This document shows, in pieces, positions 20,129 to 30,611 of a DNA stretch of 64,000 bases. The stretch covers positions 168,982 through 232,981 of the forward strand of contig CAMWKH010000002.1 of assembly GCA_947174805.1 (NCBI GenBank), written 5' to 3'. The DNA is from an uncultured Roseburia sp. Lineage in GTDB: Bacteria; Bacillota; Clostridia; Lachnospirales; Lachnospiraceae. How positions within the stretch are numbered: position 1 is the stretch's first letter; the number at the start of each line of letters is the position of its first letter. Below the pieces are notes generated by a model. That model did not search any database, had not been told where the DNA came from, and saw only the letters and a list, made by a program, of their open reading frames with translations. The position numbers and the translations under genes were made by a program.

Positions 20129-21124
20129 TTACGCTATAGAAAACTGATATACCGTCCTTGTGCGGTAAGTCTCTCCTGCCTTTAAAATAGGGGACTCAAA
20201 CACTGAATTATTCACAGCATCCGGGCAATACTGGGATTCCAGGCAAAAACCGTGGCGGTCCCTGTAGGCTGCTCCCCCTTTTCCCGCCTGGTCCCCAATA
20301 AAATTCCCTGCGTAAAACTGTACGGCAGGAGCGTCTGTGTAAGCCTTCATATGTATGCCGGTTTCTTCGCTTATCGCCTCCGCCATAATCCTGTAGCCCT
20401 GGCCGTCCACGACAAAATTGTGGTCGTAACCGCCTCCGAATTTTAACTGCTCATCCTCGGCGTCAATCTCTTTACCGATTGTTTTAAATTCCGTAAAATC
20501 CATGGGCGTACCTTTCACGTCCCGCATTTCCCCTGTGGGAATCAAGGTTTCGTCCACCGGGGTAAACTTGCTGCTGTAAAGTTTCAGCTTCTGGTTTACC
20601 ATAGTTCCGCTGTCGTGTCCCCCCAGGTTAAAATAACTGTGGTTTGTAAAATTTGCCACGGTATCTTTGTCGGAAACTGCCTCGTAGTCAATACTAAGGT
20701 CATTGTCCTCCCCAATGGTGTAAGTCACTTTGGCGGTCATTGTCCCGGGAAATCCCTGCTCCAAATCCCCGCTGACACAGGAAAGGGTCACGCTGTTTTC
20801 CGTCTCTTTTTCAATTTCCCATTCCTTATAGCACAGTCCCTTTGACCCGCTGTGCAGATTGTTTTCCCCGTCATTTTTTTCTAAAAGATACTCTATCCCG
20901 TTTAAGGTAAACTTCCCATCCTTGATTCGGTTTCCGTTTCTTCCCACCGTAGCCCCAAAATAAGTGGTGTGATTTAAATAATCCTCCGGATGGTCATATC
21001 CCAGCACAAGGTCCTTTTCCACGCCGTTTTTGTCCTTAAAATACAGGGAAACTAAAGTTGCCCCCAATGTGCAGACATGTGCCCGCATCCCTTTGCTATT
21101 TGCAATCATAACTTTTTTTTCCAT
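20129..21124 (-). CDS. galM: Aldose 1-epimerase
   Basis: LGATLVSLYFKDKNG...TVGRNGNRIKDGKF...NFTNHSYFNLGGH...GGYDHNFVVD...FCLESQYCPDAVN. Confidence 0.92.
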   Translation of the reverse strand: MEKKVMIANSKGMRAHVCTLGATLVSLYFKDKNGVEKDLVLGYDHPEDYLNHTTYFGATVGRNGNRIKDGKFTLNGIEYLLEKNDGENNLHSGSKGLCYKEWEIEKETENSVTLSCVSGDLEQGFPGTMTAKVTYTIGEDNDLSIDYEAVSDKDTVANFTNHSYFNLGGHDSGTMVNQKLKLYSSKFTPVDETLIPTGEMRDVKGTPMDFTEFKTIGKEIDAEDEQLKFGGGYDHNFVVDGQGYRIMAEAISEETGIHMKAYTDAPAVQFYAGNFIGDQAGKGGAAYRDRHGFCLESQYCPDAVNNSVFESPILKAGETYRTRTVYQFSIA

Positions 21125-21175
21125 TTTACCAATCTCCTTTTTTATTACATTGTATATGATACACTGGGTACAAAA

Positions 21176-21808
21176 TCAAAACACCTGGGGGAGAACCTGG
21201 GGAAGTTCTGCAAATTCCCGGATAAAAGGAACACTTTCCTCTATCGTCCCATAACCGTAAGCTGCATGGATAAACTTTATCCCCGCAATCCTGCTGGAAT
21301 CATAATCCCCCTGGATATCCCCCACATAAACCGCATCCTCCAGCCCATTTCTGGCTGCCAGAAGAGAGATATTGCTCCCCTTATCCTTTTTCGTCCGGCC
21401 AAAACACTCCGTATCCACAAAATAACGGGAAAAATCATAATATTTCAAAAACGCCTCTATATATCCGTCCTGGCAGTTGCTGACAATGTATAAGGGATAG
21501 CTCTGGGACAACACTTTTAAGGTTTCTTCCACTTTGGGGTACAAAATCCCCCCATGCCTGCCCAGATATTCATTTTCATATTCACAGCACTTCTCCATAA
21601 GGAGATTTGCCCCCTCCTCCCCCAAATCGGAAAAGAGCATTTCGGCAATTTCCGTCATAGTGTGACCCATCACCCGTTTCATATCCTCCGCGGTGACACA
21701 AAGCTTATGATTCGTCTCGTAAGAAACCACCTCATCCCAGGACCTTGCCACATTTTCTGAGGAATCCCAGAGGGTCCCGTCCATATCAAAAATAATTCCT
21801 TTTTTCAT
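21176..21808 (-). CDS. HAD family hydrolase
   Basis: GIIFDMDGTLWDS...YIVSNCQDGYIEAFL...AVYVGDIQGDYDSS. Confidence 0.9.
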   Translation of the reverse strand: MKKGIIFDMDGTLWDSSENVARSWDEVVSYETNHKLCVTAEDMKRVMGHTMTEIAEMLFSDLGEEGANLLMEKCCEYENEYLGRHGGILYPKVEETLKVLSQSYPLYIVSNCQDGYIEAFLKYYDFSRYFVDTECFGRTKKDKGSNISLLAARNGLEDAVYVGDIQGDYDSSRIAGIKFIHAAYGYGTIEESVPFIREFAELPQVLPQVF

Positions 21809-21822
21809 GATTTGTCTTCTCT

Positions 21823-23097
21823 CTACGCCTCATCAATGGCTTTTCCGATATCGCGGCGCATATACTTATTCTCAAAGGAAATCCATTCTGTGGCATCGTA
21901 GGCATTTTTCCTGGCCTCTTTTAAATCCGCACCCTTTGCGGTAATTCCAAGAACCCGGCCACCGTTTGTGACAATCTCCCCTGCCTCGTTTTGCTTTGTC
22001 CCGGCATGGAAACAGTAATAGCCCTCTTTCCCATTAAAATTTTCTTCCCCGGTAATCTTTTTCCCCTTCTCATAGGAAACGGGGTATCCCTGGGAAGCAA
22101 GGACCACGCACACTGCCGCATTGTCCTCAAACTGCAAATCCACCGTATCCAAGGTGCCTTCCACACAGGCCTCCATCACATCCAGGATGTCATTTTTCAT
22201 CCTGGGAAGCACCACCTGGGCTTCCGGGTCTCCAAATCTGGCATTATACTCTAAGACCTTAGGTCCCTCTTCCGTCAGCATCAGTCCAAAGAAAATCACG
22301 CCCTTAAAAGGCCTGCCCTCCGCTGCCATGGCATCCACAGTTTTCTGGTAAATATGGTTTTTGCAGAACTCGTCCACCTCTTTTGTGTAGAAAGGACTTG
22401 GGGAAAAGGTTCCCATTCCCCCGGTATTTAAGCCCGTATCCCCGTCCCCGGCACGCTTGTGGTCCTGGGCGGAGGACATAATCTTTATGGTTTTCCCGTC
22501 CACAAAAGATAAAACAGAAACTTCCCGCCCTGTCATAAACTCCTCGATTACCATATGTTTTCCGGCGTCGCCAAACTTCCTATCTTCCATAATCTCTTTG
22601 ACCCCGGCTTTTGCCTCCTCTAAGGTATTGCAGATAAGTACCCCTTTCCCAAGGGCAAGGCCATCGGCCTTTAACACAATAGGCATTTTTGCCCCTTTCA
22701 GGTATTCTAAAGCCTTCTTTGCGTCGTCAAACACTTCATAGGCGGCTGTGGGAATCTTGTACTTCTTCATCAAATCCTTGGAAAATGCCTTGGAACCTTC
22801 CAGGATAGCAGCATTTTTCCTGGGCCCGAAAACCTTAAGGCCCCTAGCCTCAAACACGTCCACAACGCCTCCCACCAATGGGTCGTCCATGCCGATAATG
22901 GTAAAATCGATTTTATTTTCCTCTGCAAAATCCGCCAGTTTTTCAAATTCCATAGCGCCGATAGGTACGCACTCTGCCAACTGTCCGATTCCCCCATTCC
23001 CAGGGGCACAGTAAATTTTCTCCACCCGGCTGCTTTTCGCCACGCTCATGGCAATGGCATGTTCCCTGCCGCCGCTTCCTACGATCAATACCTTCAT
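21823..23097 (-). CDS. purD: Phosphoribosylamine--glycine ligase
   Basis: MKVLIVGSGGREHAIAMSVAKS...GVIFFGLMLTEEGPKVLEYNARFGDPEAQVVLPRM. Confidence 0.97.
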   Translation of the reverse strand: MKVLIVGSGGREHAIAMSVAKSSRVEKIYCAPGNGGIGQLAECVPIGAMEFEKLADFAEENKIDFTIIGMDDPLVGGVVDVFEARGLKVFGPRKNAAILEGSKAFSKDLMKKYKIPTAAYEVFDDAKKALEYLKGAKMPIVLKADGLALGKGVLICNTLEEAKAGVKEIMEDRKFGDAGKHMVIEEFMTGREVSVLSFVDGKTIKIMSSAQDHKRAGDGDTGLNTGGMGTFSPSPFYTKEVDEFCKNHIYQKTVDAMAAEGRPFKGVIFFGLMLTEEGPKVLEYNARFGDPEAQVVLPRMKNDILDVMEACVEGTLDTVDLQFEDNAAVCVVLASQGYPVSYEKGKKITGEENFNGKEGYYCFHAGTKQNEAGEIVTNGGRVLGITAKGADLKEARKNAYDATEWISFENKYMRRDIGKAIDEA

Positions 23098-23115
23098 ATA
23101 TTCCTCCTGTATCCT

Positions 23116-23742
23116 CTACTGGGCAATCCTTACCCTGCCGTTTTCCACTGAAACTTTTCCCTGGGCAATCAGGTCAATGGCTTGGGGGAGAATCTTCCAC
23201 TCCGCCTCCTCCATCACCCTGCGCTGCAAAATCTCCGGCGTATCTCCATCTTTTACCTCCACCGCCTTCTGCAGGAGAATGGGCCCGGTATCTGTCCCAG
23301 CATCCACAAAATGCACAGTGGCCCCTGTAACTTTTACCCCCCGGCTAAGAGCCGCCTCATGGACTTTTAGTCCGTAAAATCCCTTTCCGCAGAAAGATGG
23401 AATTAAAGAGGGGTGGATATTGATCATCCGGTTTTCGTACTTTTCCGTCATTTCTTTTGGCAAAACCACCAAAAATCCAGCCAGCACCACCAAATCCACA
23501 TGATAGGAATCTAATTTTTCCAGGAAAACTTTGTTAAATTCCTCCCTGTCTGAAAAATCCTTCGGGGAGATACACACATGGGGAATCCCCTTTTTTTCTG
23601 CCCGCTCTAAGGCATAGGCATTTCTATTGTTGCTGATAACCACGGAAATTTCCGTATCCCTGATACTGCCGTTTTCCACGGAGTCCATGATAGCCTTAAG
23701 GTTCGTCCCGCCCCCGGAGACTAAAACCCCGATTTTTAGCAT
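23116..23742 (-). CDS. purN: Phosphoribosylglycinamide formyltransferase
   Basis: [15 protein letters not shown]...[19 protein letters not shown]...[18 protein letters not shown]. Confidence 0.96.
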   Translation of the reverse strand: MLKIGVLVSGGGTNLKAIMDSVENGSIRDTEISVVISNNRNAYALERAEKKGIPHVCISPKDFSDREEFNKVFLEKLDSYHVDLVVLAGFLVVLPKEMTEKYENRMINIHPSLIPSFCGKGFYGLKVHEAALSRGVKVTGATVHFVDAGTDTGPILLQKAVEVKDGDTPEILQRRVMEEAEWKILPQAIDLIAQGKVSVENGRVRIAQ

Positions 23743-24761
23743 AACGAAACCCCTTTCTCTCCCTTTTCAATTTTTCCCACAATATAAGGGGTATCCCCGG
23801 CACGTTTTGCGGCTTCCAAAGTCGTATCCACATCTTCCGGCGACACTGCAAGCACCATGCCAAGTCCCATATTATATGTATTGTACATCATCTTTTCCTC
23901 AATATTTCCTTCCCTTGCCAGCATAGAAAAAATTGGAGGGATGGGGTAACTGTTTTTTTCGATCACTGCATGTGCATTTTCCGGCAGCATCCTTGGAATA
24001 TTTTCATAAAATCCTCCTCCGGTGATATGGCTGCAGCCCCGCACCTTTACCCCGGCGTCTTTGATTTCCCTAAGGGCCTTCACATAAATTCTGGTGGGGG
24101 TTAAAAGGGTCTCCCCAAGGGTCGCTCCCAGTTCTTCATGGTAAGTATTTAACACCTCTTTTTCCATGGCAAACACTTTCCGGACCAGGGAAAAACCATT
24201 GGAGTGGACGCCGGAACTTGAAAGCCCGATAAGCACATCCCCCTCTTTGATGTTCTCCCCGGTAATCAGCTCCTTCTCATCTGCAAGGCCCACGGCAAAT
24301 CCCGCCAGGTCATACTCATCCTCCGGCATAAGTCCGGGATGTTCCGCCGTCTCACCGCCGATAAGGGCTGCGCCGGACTGCTTACATCCCTCCGCCACCC
24401 CTTTTACAATGGCTGCAATTTTTTCCGGGAAATTTTTCCCACATGCAATATAGTCCAGGAAAAACAAAGGCTCTCCCCCTGCACAGGCCACATCGTTGAC
24501 GCACATAGCCACACAGTCAATACCGATGGTGTCATGCTTGTCCAAAAGAAATGCCAGTTTAATCTTCGTCCCCACTCCGTCTGTGCCGGATAGGAGTATC
24601 GGTTTTTCCATGGTTTTAATTTTCTCTAAGGAAAATGCGCCGGAAAATCCTCCAAGCCCCCCTAATACCTCCGGGCGGAGTGTCTCTTTCACATATTTCT
24701 TCATCAACTCTACGGATTTATATCCGGCTTCAATATCCACACCTGCTTTTTTGTAATCCAT
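23736..24761 (-). CDS. purM: Phosphoribosylformylglycinamidine cyclo-ligase
   Basis: [12 protein letters not shown]...[16 protein letters not shown]...[12 protein letters not shown]...[15 protein letters not shown]. Confidence 0.96.
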   Translation of the reverse strand: MDYKKAGVDIEAGYKSVELMKKYVKETLRPEVLGGLGGFSGAFSLEKIKTMEKPILLSGTDGVGTKIKLAFLLDKHDTIGIDCVAMCVNDVACAGGEPLFFLDYIACGKNFPEKIAAIVKGVAEGCKQSGAALIGGETAEHPGLMPEDEYDLAGFAVGLADEKELITGENIKEGDVLIGLSSSGVHSNGFSLVRKVFAMEKEVLNTYHEELGATLGETLLTPTRIYVKALREIKDAGVKVRGCSHITGGGFYENIPRMLPENAHAVIEKNSYPIPPIFSMLAREGNIEEKMMYNTYNMGLGMVLAVSPEDVDTTLEAAKRAGDTPYIVGKIEKGEKGVSLC

Positions 24762-24773
24762 TGCTTTCTCCTT

Positions 24774-25277
24774 TTATTTGTAATTTTTATATCCCTGTTC
24801 CTGTAACTTTTTGTCTTTTGCCTGAACCTGCTCTTTTAATTCTTTGGAGTATGCCTTTAATTTCTCCAAAAGCTCCCCGTCGCTTGTGGCAAGGATTTTT
24901 GCTGCCAAAAGCCCTGCGTTTGCCCCGCCGTTAATGGCAACGGTTGCCACGGGAATTCCTGTGGGCATCTGTACAATGGAGTACAGGGAATCCCGGCCTC
25001 CCAAGGAAGTTGTGTGCATGGGAATTCCAATCACCGGCATAGGGAAAATAGCCGCGCACATTCCCGGAAGATGGGCTGCCATCCCAGCCCCTGCTATAAT
25101 CACTTTAAAACCCTTTTCCTCCGCACTTTTCGCATAATCAAAAAACACATCCGGCTCCCTGTGGGCGGAGATAATCGTCATCTCGTAATCAATGCCCAGC
25201 TGTTCTAAAATATCCGCCGCTTTTGCCATCACCGGCATATCTGAGTCGCTTCCCATTACAATTCCAACTTTTGCCAT
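24774..25277 (-). CDS. purE: 5-(carboxyamino)imidazole ribonucleotide mutase
   Basis: VGIVMGSDSDMPVMAKA...ISAHREPD...IIAGAGMAAHLPGM...GGRDSLYSIVQMPTGIPVATVAINGGANAGLLA. Confidence 0.96.
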   Translation of the reverse strand: MAKVGIVMGSDSDMPVMAKAADILEQLGIDYEMTIISAHREPDVFFDYAKSAEEKGFKVIIAGAGMAAHLPGMCAAIFPMPVIGIPMHTTSLGGRDSLYSIVQMPTGIPVATVAINGGANAGLLAAKILATSDGELLEKLKAYSKELKEQVQAKDKKLQEQGYKNYK

Positions 25278-25310
25278 ATTTCCTCCATTCCGGGCAAAGC
25301 CCTCTGTATC

Positions 25311-27380
25311 TTATAAAAAAGGTTTGTTTAATTCCTCTGTTCCGGGAAGTACAAATTTTCCCTCCCGGATAATATCTACTGTCTGATTCTCTGACACTGC
25401 CGTAATGCTCCCCAGTTCGTCATAGGGTATGGTAATATCCGTATGGCAGTTAAAATATGCCTTGGACATATCCTCTTTTCTTAAAATAGAGACAGAATTG
25501 TCCCTTGCAATTATCTCTTTTCCGTCCGGGTTAAATACCGCTGTGTCCTCGGCGTGGGAATAACAGGTATCCCCCACTGCAAAATGAGGCCCCGTTTTCT
25601 CTGCGATAAGGATAGGCAGTTTGTCCTCTATCCCATAATCCCTGGCCATGCGGTACGCCATGGTATTGGTTCCAATGGCAAATTCCCCCATGGGTAAGGT
25701 GTCATGCTGCTGTAAGAGATTTTCATATAAAAATCTGTGGTTTTCCTCCTCTGTGCCAAAATTGGTGCAGGTGTAGGAGGTGATTTTTCCATCTTCAAAA
25801 TCCACTTCCAGGTTCTGATACAAAAGCCCTGCCAGATACACTTTTGTCACATGTAGCTTTCCCTTTGTCCCCTCTAAAACCGGGGAGGTAAACACTTCTC
25901 CCACCGGAATATTTACATCCGCCACACAGTTTTCAAAAGCCGTTTCTTTCTCTGGATTTTCAATGGGATGAATCTTTATCCACAAATCCGTCTTGTTTTT
26001 TCCGGTTCCCGTGATATGGACTTCCTCCGCCTTATCCAAAACATCAATGATTTTTTGCTGCATATCCTGGTAGCTGACATAGTCTAACGTATTGATTTTT
26101 ACCGTTTCCTTAAAAATCTCTTCAAACTTTTCCCCAATGGCAGGAATGGGGTAGGCGATAATGGTAAAACTCCTCTCCTCACCTGGGATATACGTGTTTG
26201 TCATCTGGCCCATGCGGCTCATCTGGTATACATTCAGTTCATTTTGTTCCGGGGTATACTTGCCTGCCTCCGGCTTTATCTCCGGTTCAAAAGGCACTTC
26301 CCCGAAAATTTCAGTTACTGCAGGCCCCGCATGTCCCTTTGCCTGCTTTTTATACTTTTCATAGGCGGCCTTCATGGACTCAAGCTGGCGTTCCACATAG
26401 GCCTTGTCCAGATAAAACCTCTTATCCGCCTTATGGTCAAAATCATACTGCCTGTTCACAGAAATTCCATAGCAGCCCCGCTGTCCCCGAAGCCCTCTGG
26501 CAAAAGAGGACACCGGATTTCTGTAAACTGTGGATTTTAACCCCAGTTTTTCAAAATTGGCAATGGCTTTCCTCATAACCCGCTCAAAACCTATGGGATA
26601 CTCCAGGCACACCGTATCCTTGGCATTTAAATCCTTTCCGATATGCGCATAGCCAATGCGAAAGCCCTCCGTCATGGTATCCGCCATGGACTGGACTTCC
26701 TCCTCCGTAAGGGTGTTTAAATACTGAAAAAGCCCCAACTCATTTTCTCCGATATATTCCCCGTATAAATACAGATATCTCCCGTCTGTCAAATCGGAAT
26801 CCAATATAATCCTGGTAAAAAAGTCGTAGGAAGGCTCCACCATATCCCGCACTTTATCCTCTGCAAAAATCTCGCTGTAATCGTGGAAAAACCAGTAGAT
26901 AATATTTGAAATTTCTTTTTCCTCCGGCTCCTCCTCCGACTCAAAACAGTTGTAAATCTCCACAAAAAGCTCACAGAGAAGGACCATATTCATTTTTCTG
27001 CCCTCAAAAGCATATCCAATCATAGCCCGAAGCTCTGCATAGAGGAAACAAAGCGCCGGAGCGAATTTCTCCCCCAAAAGAGAGACTGCCGCTTTGGGAT
27101 TTCCGTAACTCCCCTCATAATTTTCTGGAAAAAGGTCCTCAAAAAGCCTCCGGTTTGTCTCCTCACAGGCTTCTTTGCTGCGGCTTTCTAATTCCCCCCG
27201 CTCCTTTTGTCCCATGACAGTATCCGCCAAGACGATAAACTCTGCCATTTTTGTAAAATAGTCCTGATATTTTTCCTTCACGGTGCGCTCTGCCGGGATT
27301 TTTTTAATCCGCTCCATCACCAGTTCATAACGCTCTAAAGCTTCCTGATTTGACTCTAAAAACAATTCCTGATAACCCAT
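25311..27380 (-). CDS. M29-family (AmpS/AmpT-like) metalloaminopeptidase
   Basis: C-terminal LPMGEFAIGTNTMAYRMARDYGIEDKLPILIAEKTGPHFAVGDTCYSHAED typical of M29. Confidence 0.75.
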   Translation of the reverse strand: MGYQELFLESNQEALERYELVMERIKKIPAERTVKEKYQDYFTKMAEFIVLADTVMGQKERGELESRSKEACEETNRRLFEDLFPENYEGSYGNPKAAVSLLGEKFAPALCFLYAELRAMIGYAFEGRKMNMVLLCELFVEIYNCFESEEEPEEKEISNIIYWFFHDYSEIFAEDKVRDMVEPSYDFFTRIILDSDLTDGRYLYLYGEYIGENELGLFQYLNTLTEEEVQSMADTMTEGFRIGYAHIGKDLNAKDTVCLEYPIGFERVMRKAIANFEKLGLKSTVYRNPVSSFARGLRGQRGCYGISVNRQYDFDHKADKRFYLDKAYVERQLESMKAAYEKYKKQAKGHAGPAVTEIFGEVPFEPEIKPEAGKYTPEQNELNVYQMSRMGQMTNTYIPGEERSFTIIAYPIPAIGEKFEEIFKETVKINTLDYVSYQDMQQKIIDVLDKAEEVHITGTGKNKTDLWIKIHPIENPEKETAFENCVADVNIPVGEVFTSPVLEGTKGKLHVTKVYLAGLLYQNLEVDFEDGKITSYTCTNFGTEEENHRFLYENLLQQHDTLPMGEFAIGTNTMAYRMARDYGIEDKLPILIAEKTGPHFAVGDTCYSHAEDTAVFNPDGKEIIARDNSVSILRKEDMSKAYFNCHTDITIPYDELGSITAVSENQTVDIIREGKFVLPGTEELNKPFL

Positions 27381-27466
27381 TGATTTGTTTTCATCCTCCT
27401 GTTTCCATTTCTATATTCACAAATCACTTCTCTTTTTCTCTTATTTCACAACATCTGTTCCATGTC

Positions 27467-27790
27467 TTAAACAAAAAAACCTGCCGCATAAATCGTTCCC
27501 CAGGCCCCTGTGGCAAGAAAAGAAAGGATTACCGCAGCCACCGGGATTCCCTTAAAAGAATCTTCCTCCCCAAGGCTTTTTACCCCCCAGGTAAATGCCA
27601 CCGCCGAGAGCACCATCATAAGAAAACCTGCACTTCCCAGGTAAACGTTTCCCTCTCCCCCATGACAGAATGAATCAAACACCACATATCCCATTACCGC
27701 CATGGAAACCACTGACAGAAAACAGGAACGGATTCCCCGCCTGGAATGTGTCTTTTTTGTAAATTTAAAATTATTTTTTTTCCGCCTCAT
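27467..27790 (-). CDS. Small membrane protein (DUF6142-like)
   Basis: Three hydrophobic segments; FKFTKKTHSRRGIRS N-terminus; overlaps VanZ ORF. Confidence 0.55.
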   Translation of the reverse strand: MRRKKNNFKFTKKTHSRRGIRSCFLSVVSMAVMGYVVFDSFCHGGEGNVYLGSAGFLMMVLSAVAFTWGVKSLGEEDSFKGIPVAAVILSFLATGAWGTIYAAGFFV

Positions 27791-28247
27791 TCTTCTTTCT
27801 CCAGATTAAACTTGCCAGCCAGTAAAGCACAAAACCCAACAGTCCCCCCAGGGTATTTAAAATAACGTCGTCCACATCCATAATACCCACTTTTCCCACC
27901 AGCTGAATCACTTCCACACACAAACTAAACTCCATGCTGAAGAGCACGGTGAGGAAAAAATTCCTGCACTTTTGAAACAGCACTGGAAGGAAAACGCCGA
28001 AAGGGATAAATGCCACCACATTCCCCACTAAATTCAGTAGAACCGACCAGGGATTTAAGGTATTTCTGTATGTCCAAAACCGTTTAATCTCCTGAAAGGG
28101 GATGAGATTATAATGGTACGTCCGGTCTGCAAAATTCCTGTCTAAATATTCTGCAAAAAACAAAAAATAGCACAACATGGCCACATAAGCTGCAAATAAG
28201 AGAATTTCTATCTTGTGAAGTAATTTCTTTTTTTTCTTTTCCTCCAA
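27771..28247 (-). CDS. VanZ family membrane protein
   Basis: YNLIPFQEIKRFW...NPWSVLLNLVGNVVAFIPFGVFLPVLF...DVDDVILNTLGGLLGF. Confidence 0.9.
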   Translation of the reverse strand: MEEKKKKKLLHKIEILLFAAYVAMLCYFLFFAEYLDRNFADRTYHYNLIPFQEIKRFWTYRNTLNPWSVLLNLVGNVVAFIPFGVFLPVLFQKCRNFFLTVLFSMEFSLCVEVIQLVGKVGIMDVDDVILNTLGGLLGFVLYWLASLIWRKKNEAEKK

Positions 28248-28267
28248 GATACTCTCCTTACATTAAT

Positions 28268-28945
28268 CTACTTCACTCCATACTCTTTATAGTATTCATC
28301 GATAGCTTTTTTTAATTCGTCATCTATGAGAATTTTTCCCTGGCAGGGCTTATTGTAGAGATGCTCTACAACCTCCTCCATGGTCACGATAGCCCTGGCG
28401 TTAAATCCATACTTTTCTTTAATTTCATCCAAAGCACCCATTTTCCCGGAAAGCCCCACTTCCATGCGGTTTAAGGAAACCATAAGCCCTTTGATCTCCA
28501 CCTTTCCCTGGGCTGTGATAATGGGAAATGTCTCCTCAATGGATTTTCCGGAGGTGGTCACATCCTCAATGATAACTACCTTATCCCCATCTTTTATCTT
28601 GCTCCCCAAAAGAATTCCTGCATCCCCGTGGTCTTTTTCCTCTTTCCGGTTGGAACAGTAGCGGATTTCTTTCCCGTAAAGCTTGGAAAAGGCAATCACC
28701 GTGGCCACGGAAAGGGGAATCCCCTTATAAGCAGGGCCAAACAACACATCAAAATCATCTCCAAAATTATCATGGATGGCTTTTGCGTAATACTCCCCTA
28801 ATCTCATTAACTGTGAGCCTGTCACATATGCCCCCGCATTCATAAAAAAGGGAGACTTCCTGCCGCTTTTTAATGTAAACTCCCCAAATTTCAACACATT
28901 GCTTTCTACCATAAACTCAATAAATTCCTGTTTATACTGCTCCAT
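28268..28945 (-). CDS. pyrE: Orotate phosphoribosyltransferase
   Basis: LKSGRKSPFFMNAG...GPAYKGIPLSVA...KVVIIEDVTTSGKSIEET. Confidence 0.95.
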   Translation of the reverse strand: MEQYKQEFIEFMVESNVLKFGEFTLKSGRKSPFFMNAGAYVTGSQLMRLGEYYAKAIHDNFGDDFDVLFGPAYKGIPLSVATVIAFSKLYGKEIRYCSNRKEEKDHGDAGILLGSKIKDGDKVVIIEDVTTSGKSIEETFPIITAQGKVEIKGLMVSLNRMEVGLSGKMGALDEIKEKYGFNARAIVTMEEVVEHLYNKPCQGKILIDDELKKAIDEYYKEYGVK

Positions 28946-29128
28946 AACAACGATTCCTCCTATATTCTCCTGTAGTTTTCTATATAAAACACTGTAGTTT
29001 CCTTTGTATCGTTCTTATCTTATCATAAGTGATTGGCATTTTCAATGTGAAGAGACTAATTCCATAGACTTTATAATCTCCATATGATATGCTTAAAACA
29101 TCAAATACACGGACAAGGAGAGCTTGAT

Positions 29129-29392
29129 ATGAAAAAAAGACAGATGTTATCACAAATCAAATTGTCAGATTTTCAGAAAGAGAAGTTAAAGGACGAGATA
29201 AAAGCATTTTATCTGGATGAACGGGGCGAGGAAATCGGAATGATTGAACAGATGCAGCTGCTGGAATTATTTGAACAGAAACTGGCGCCCATGATTTATA
29301 ACAAAGCCCTGGATGATGCAAAAAAGTGGTTTGTCCAGATGATGGATAATTTGGACTCTGATTACTATGTACTGTACAAAAACGAGGATTGA
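29129..29392 (+). CDS. DUF2164-like small protein
   Basis: IKLSDFQKEKLKDEIKAFYLDERGEEIGMIEQMQLLELFEQKLAPMIYNKALDDAKKW; ATG behind AAGGAGAG. Confidence 0.8.
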   Translation: MKKRQMLSQIKLSDFQKEKLKDEIKAFYLDERGEEIGMIEQMQLLELFEQKLAPMIYNKALDDAKKWFVQMMDNLDSDYYVLYKNED

Positions 29393-29451
29393 GCCAGATT
29401 TTGGCCCATCCTTTACGTTTCTTTTCGTTTTCCTCTCTTTCACCCCTTCGT

Positions 29452-29868
29452 TTATGACCTGCCTATGGCTCTGCAATAATTTCTGCCGAAAAGCAGCCCT
29501 GCCAACAGAAGAGATGCCCCCAAACCGGAATAGAACACGGCGATAAAATAGTCCGGTGCAAGTCCTGACACCCGCAGATAAATTCCTCCGGTAATCATAA
29601 CAGCCATAATGATAAATGCTTTTACATCAAAGAATTTTAGGAAAAACTGATATTCTTCCTCATAATTTGTAATCCGTGCCGTATGTTTTTTCACCAGCTT
29701 TCCAAAAACAAAAAAATGAAACACCCCAAAAACAACAACCGACAGAAATAGGTTGAACACGGACAAATATCCCGGATATGCCAAAACACCTATCCTTAAT
29801 ACATTAAATCCGGCGCATGACCATACAAGACAGGCAATAAGCAAAAGGTTTCTTTTTTTCACTTTCAT
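29452..29868 (-). CDS. Hypothetical membrane protein
   Basis: Four hydrophobic segments; no family recognised. Confidence 0.6.
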   Translation of the reverse strand: MKVKKRNLLLIACLVWSCAGFNVLRIGVLAYPGYLSVFNLFLSVVVFGVFHFFVFGKLVKKHTARITNYEEEYQFFLKFFDVKAFIIMAVMITGGIYLRVSGLAPDYFIAVFYSGLGASLLLAGLLFGRNYCRAIGRS

Positions 29869-29880
29869 AAACCCACACCT

Positions 29881-30324
29881 CTAATACTCTGCCAAAACTC
29901 TGTGCAGCCCTGCCCTAAGCTGCTCATACCGCAGCCTTTTTTCTTCCTTTGCAAAATGCACTTCCCGAAACTGTTCCGGGTTATTCTCATACACCAACTC
30001 CCCTGCCCTGTCCAAAAACTGCTCGCTTGTCAAATCAAAACAGCAGCCATCTGCCACATTATAGCAGTGCACCGCCCCGTCCTCTAAGGGAATTCCATAT
30101 ACCTTTCCCCCGAAAATATCCTGCACAAGAAAAGCCGTAATGGAACACTGGCCCTTGGTTTTATTTTCCTTCGTCCACTCATGGCGCATCCTCGGGGCAC
30201 AGGTGTCGGCGCACCAAAGCCCCGACAATATATCGTACAGCTCCCTGGGAGATTTTATTTTTTCATACTCTTTGTGAAGCGGCTGTGCCACCGCACTTTC
30301 CCATCCATAAAAATTGTAATTCAT
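29881..30324 (-). CDS. YunG-like protein
   Basis: WCADTCAPRMRHEWTKENKTKGQCSITAFLVQDIFGGKVYGIPLEDGAVHCYN. Confidence 0.65.
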   Translation of the reverse strand: MNYNFYGWESAVAQPLHKEYEKIKSPRELYDILSGLWCADTCAPRMRHEWTKENKTKGQCSITAFLVQDIFGGKVYGIPLEDGAVHCYNVADGCCFDLTSEQFLDRAGELVYENNPEQFREVHFAKEEKRLRYEQLRAGLHRVLAEY

Positions 30325-30365
30325 ATCTTGATTTAACCTCCTTATTCTGAATGTATCCTGTACCT

Positions 30366-30611
30366 TTACTGCTCTTCCATAAATCTATCTGCTATATATT
30401 CCGCCGACTCTGCCCAAAAACCATTTTCCACCTGATGCAAAACTTCATATGTCCTGGAATTATAAAAACGGTCAATGGCTTCCGCAAAATCAATATTCAA
30501 CCGCTCTTGCAGTACATCTACCACTGCGCGTATTTGAATACAGACACTCATTGTAATATCTTTACCGTTAAAAATATAAACTGCATCATTCATAAGAGTT
30601 CCTCCCAACAT
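30366..30611 (-). CDS. DUF3791-related small protein (possible partner or antitoxin)
   Basis: RFYNSRTYEVLHQVENGFWAESAEYIADRFMEEQ; overlaps the preceding DUF3990 ORF. Confidence 0.6.
   Translation of the reverse strand: MLGGTLMNDAVYIFNGKDITMSVCIQIRAVVDVLQERLNIDFAEAIDRFYNSRTYEVLHQVENGFWAESAEYIADRFMEEQ

Noticed and set aside
19207-20139. 310-aa plus-strand ORF
   Set aside because: Fully antisense to the clear CapA gene; low-complexity His/Leu/Phe composition typical of antisense frames
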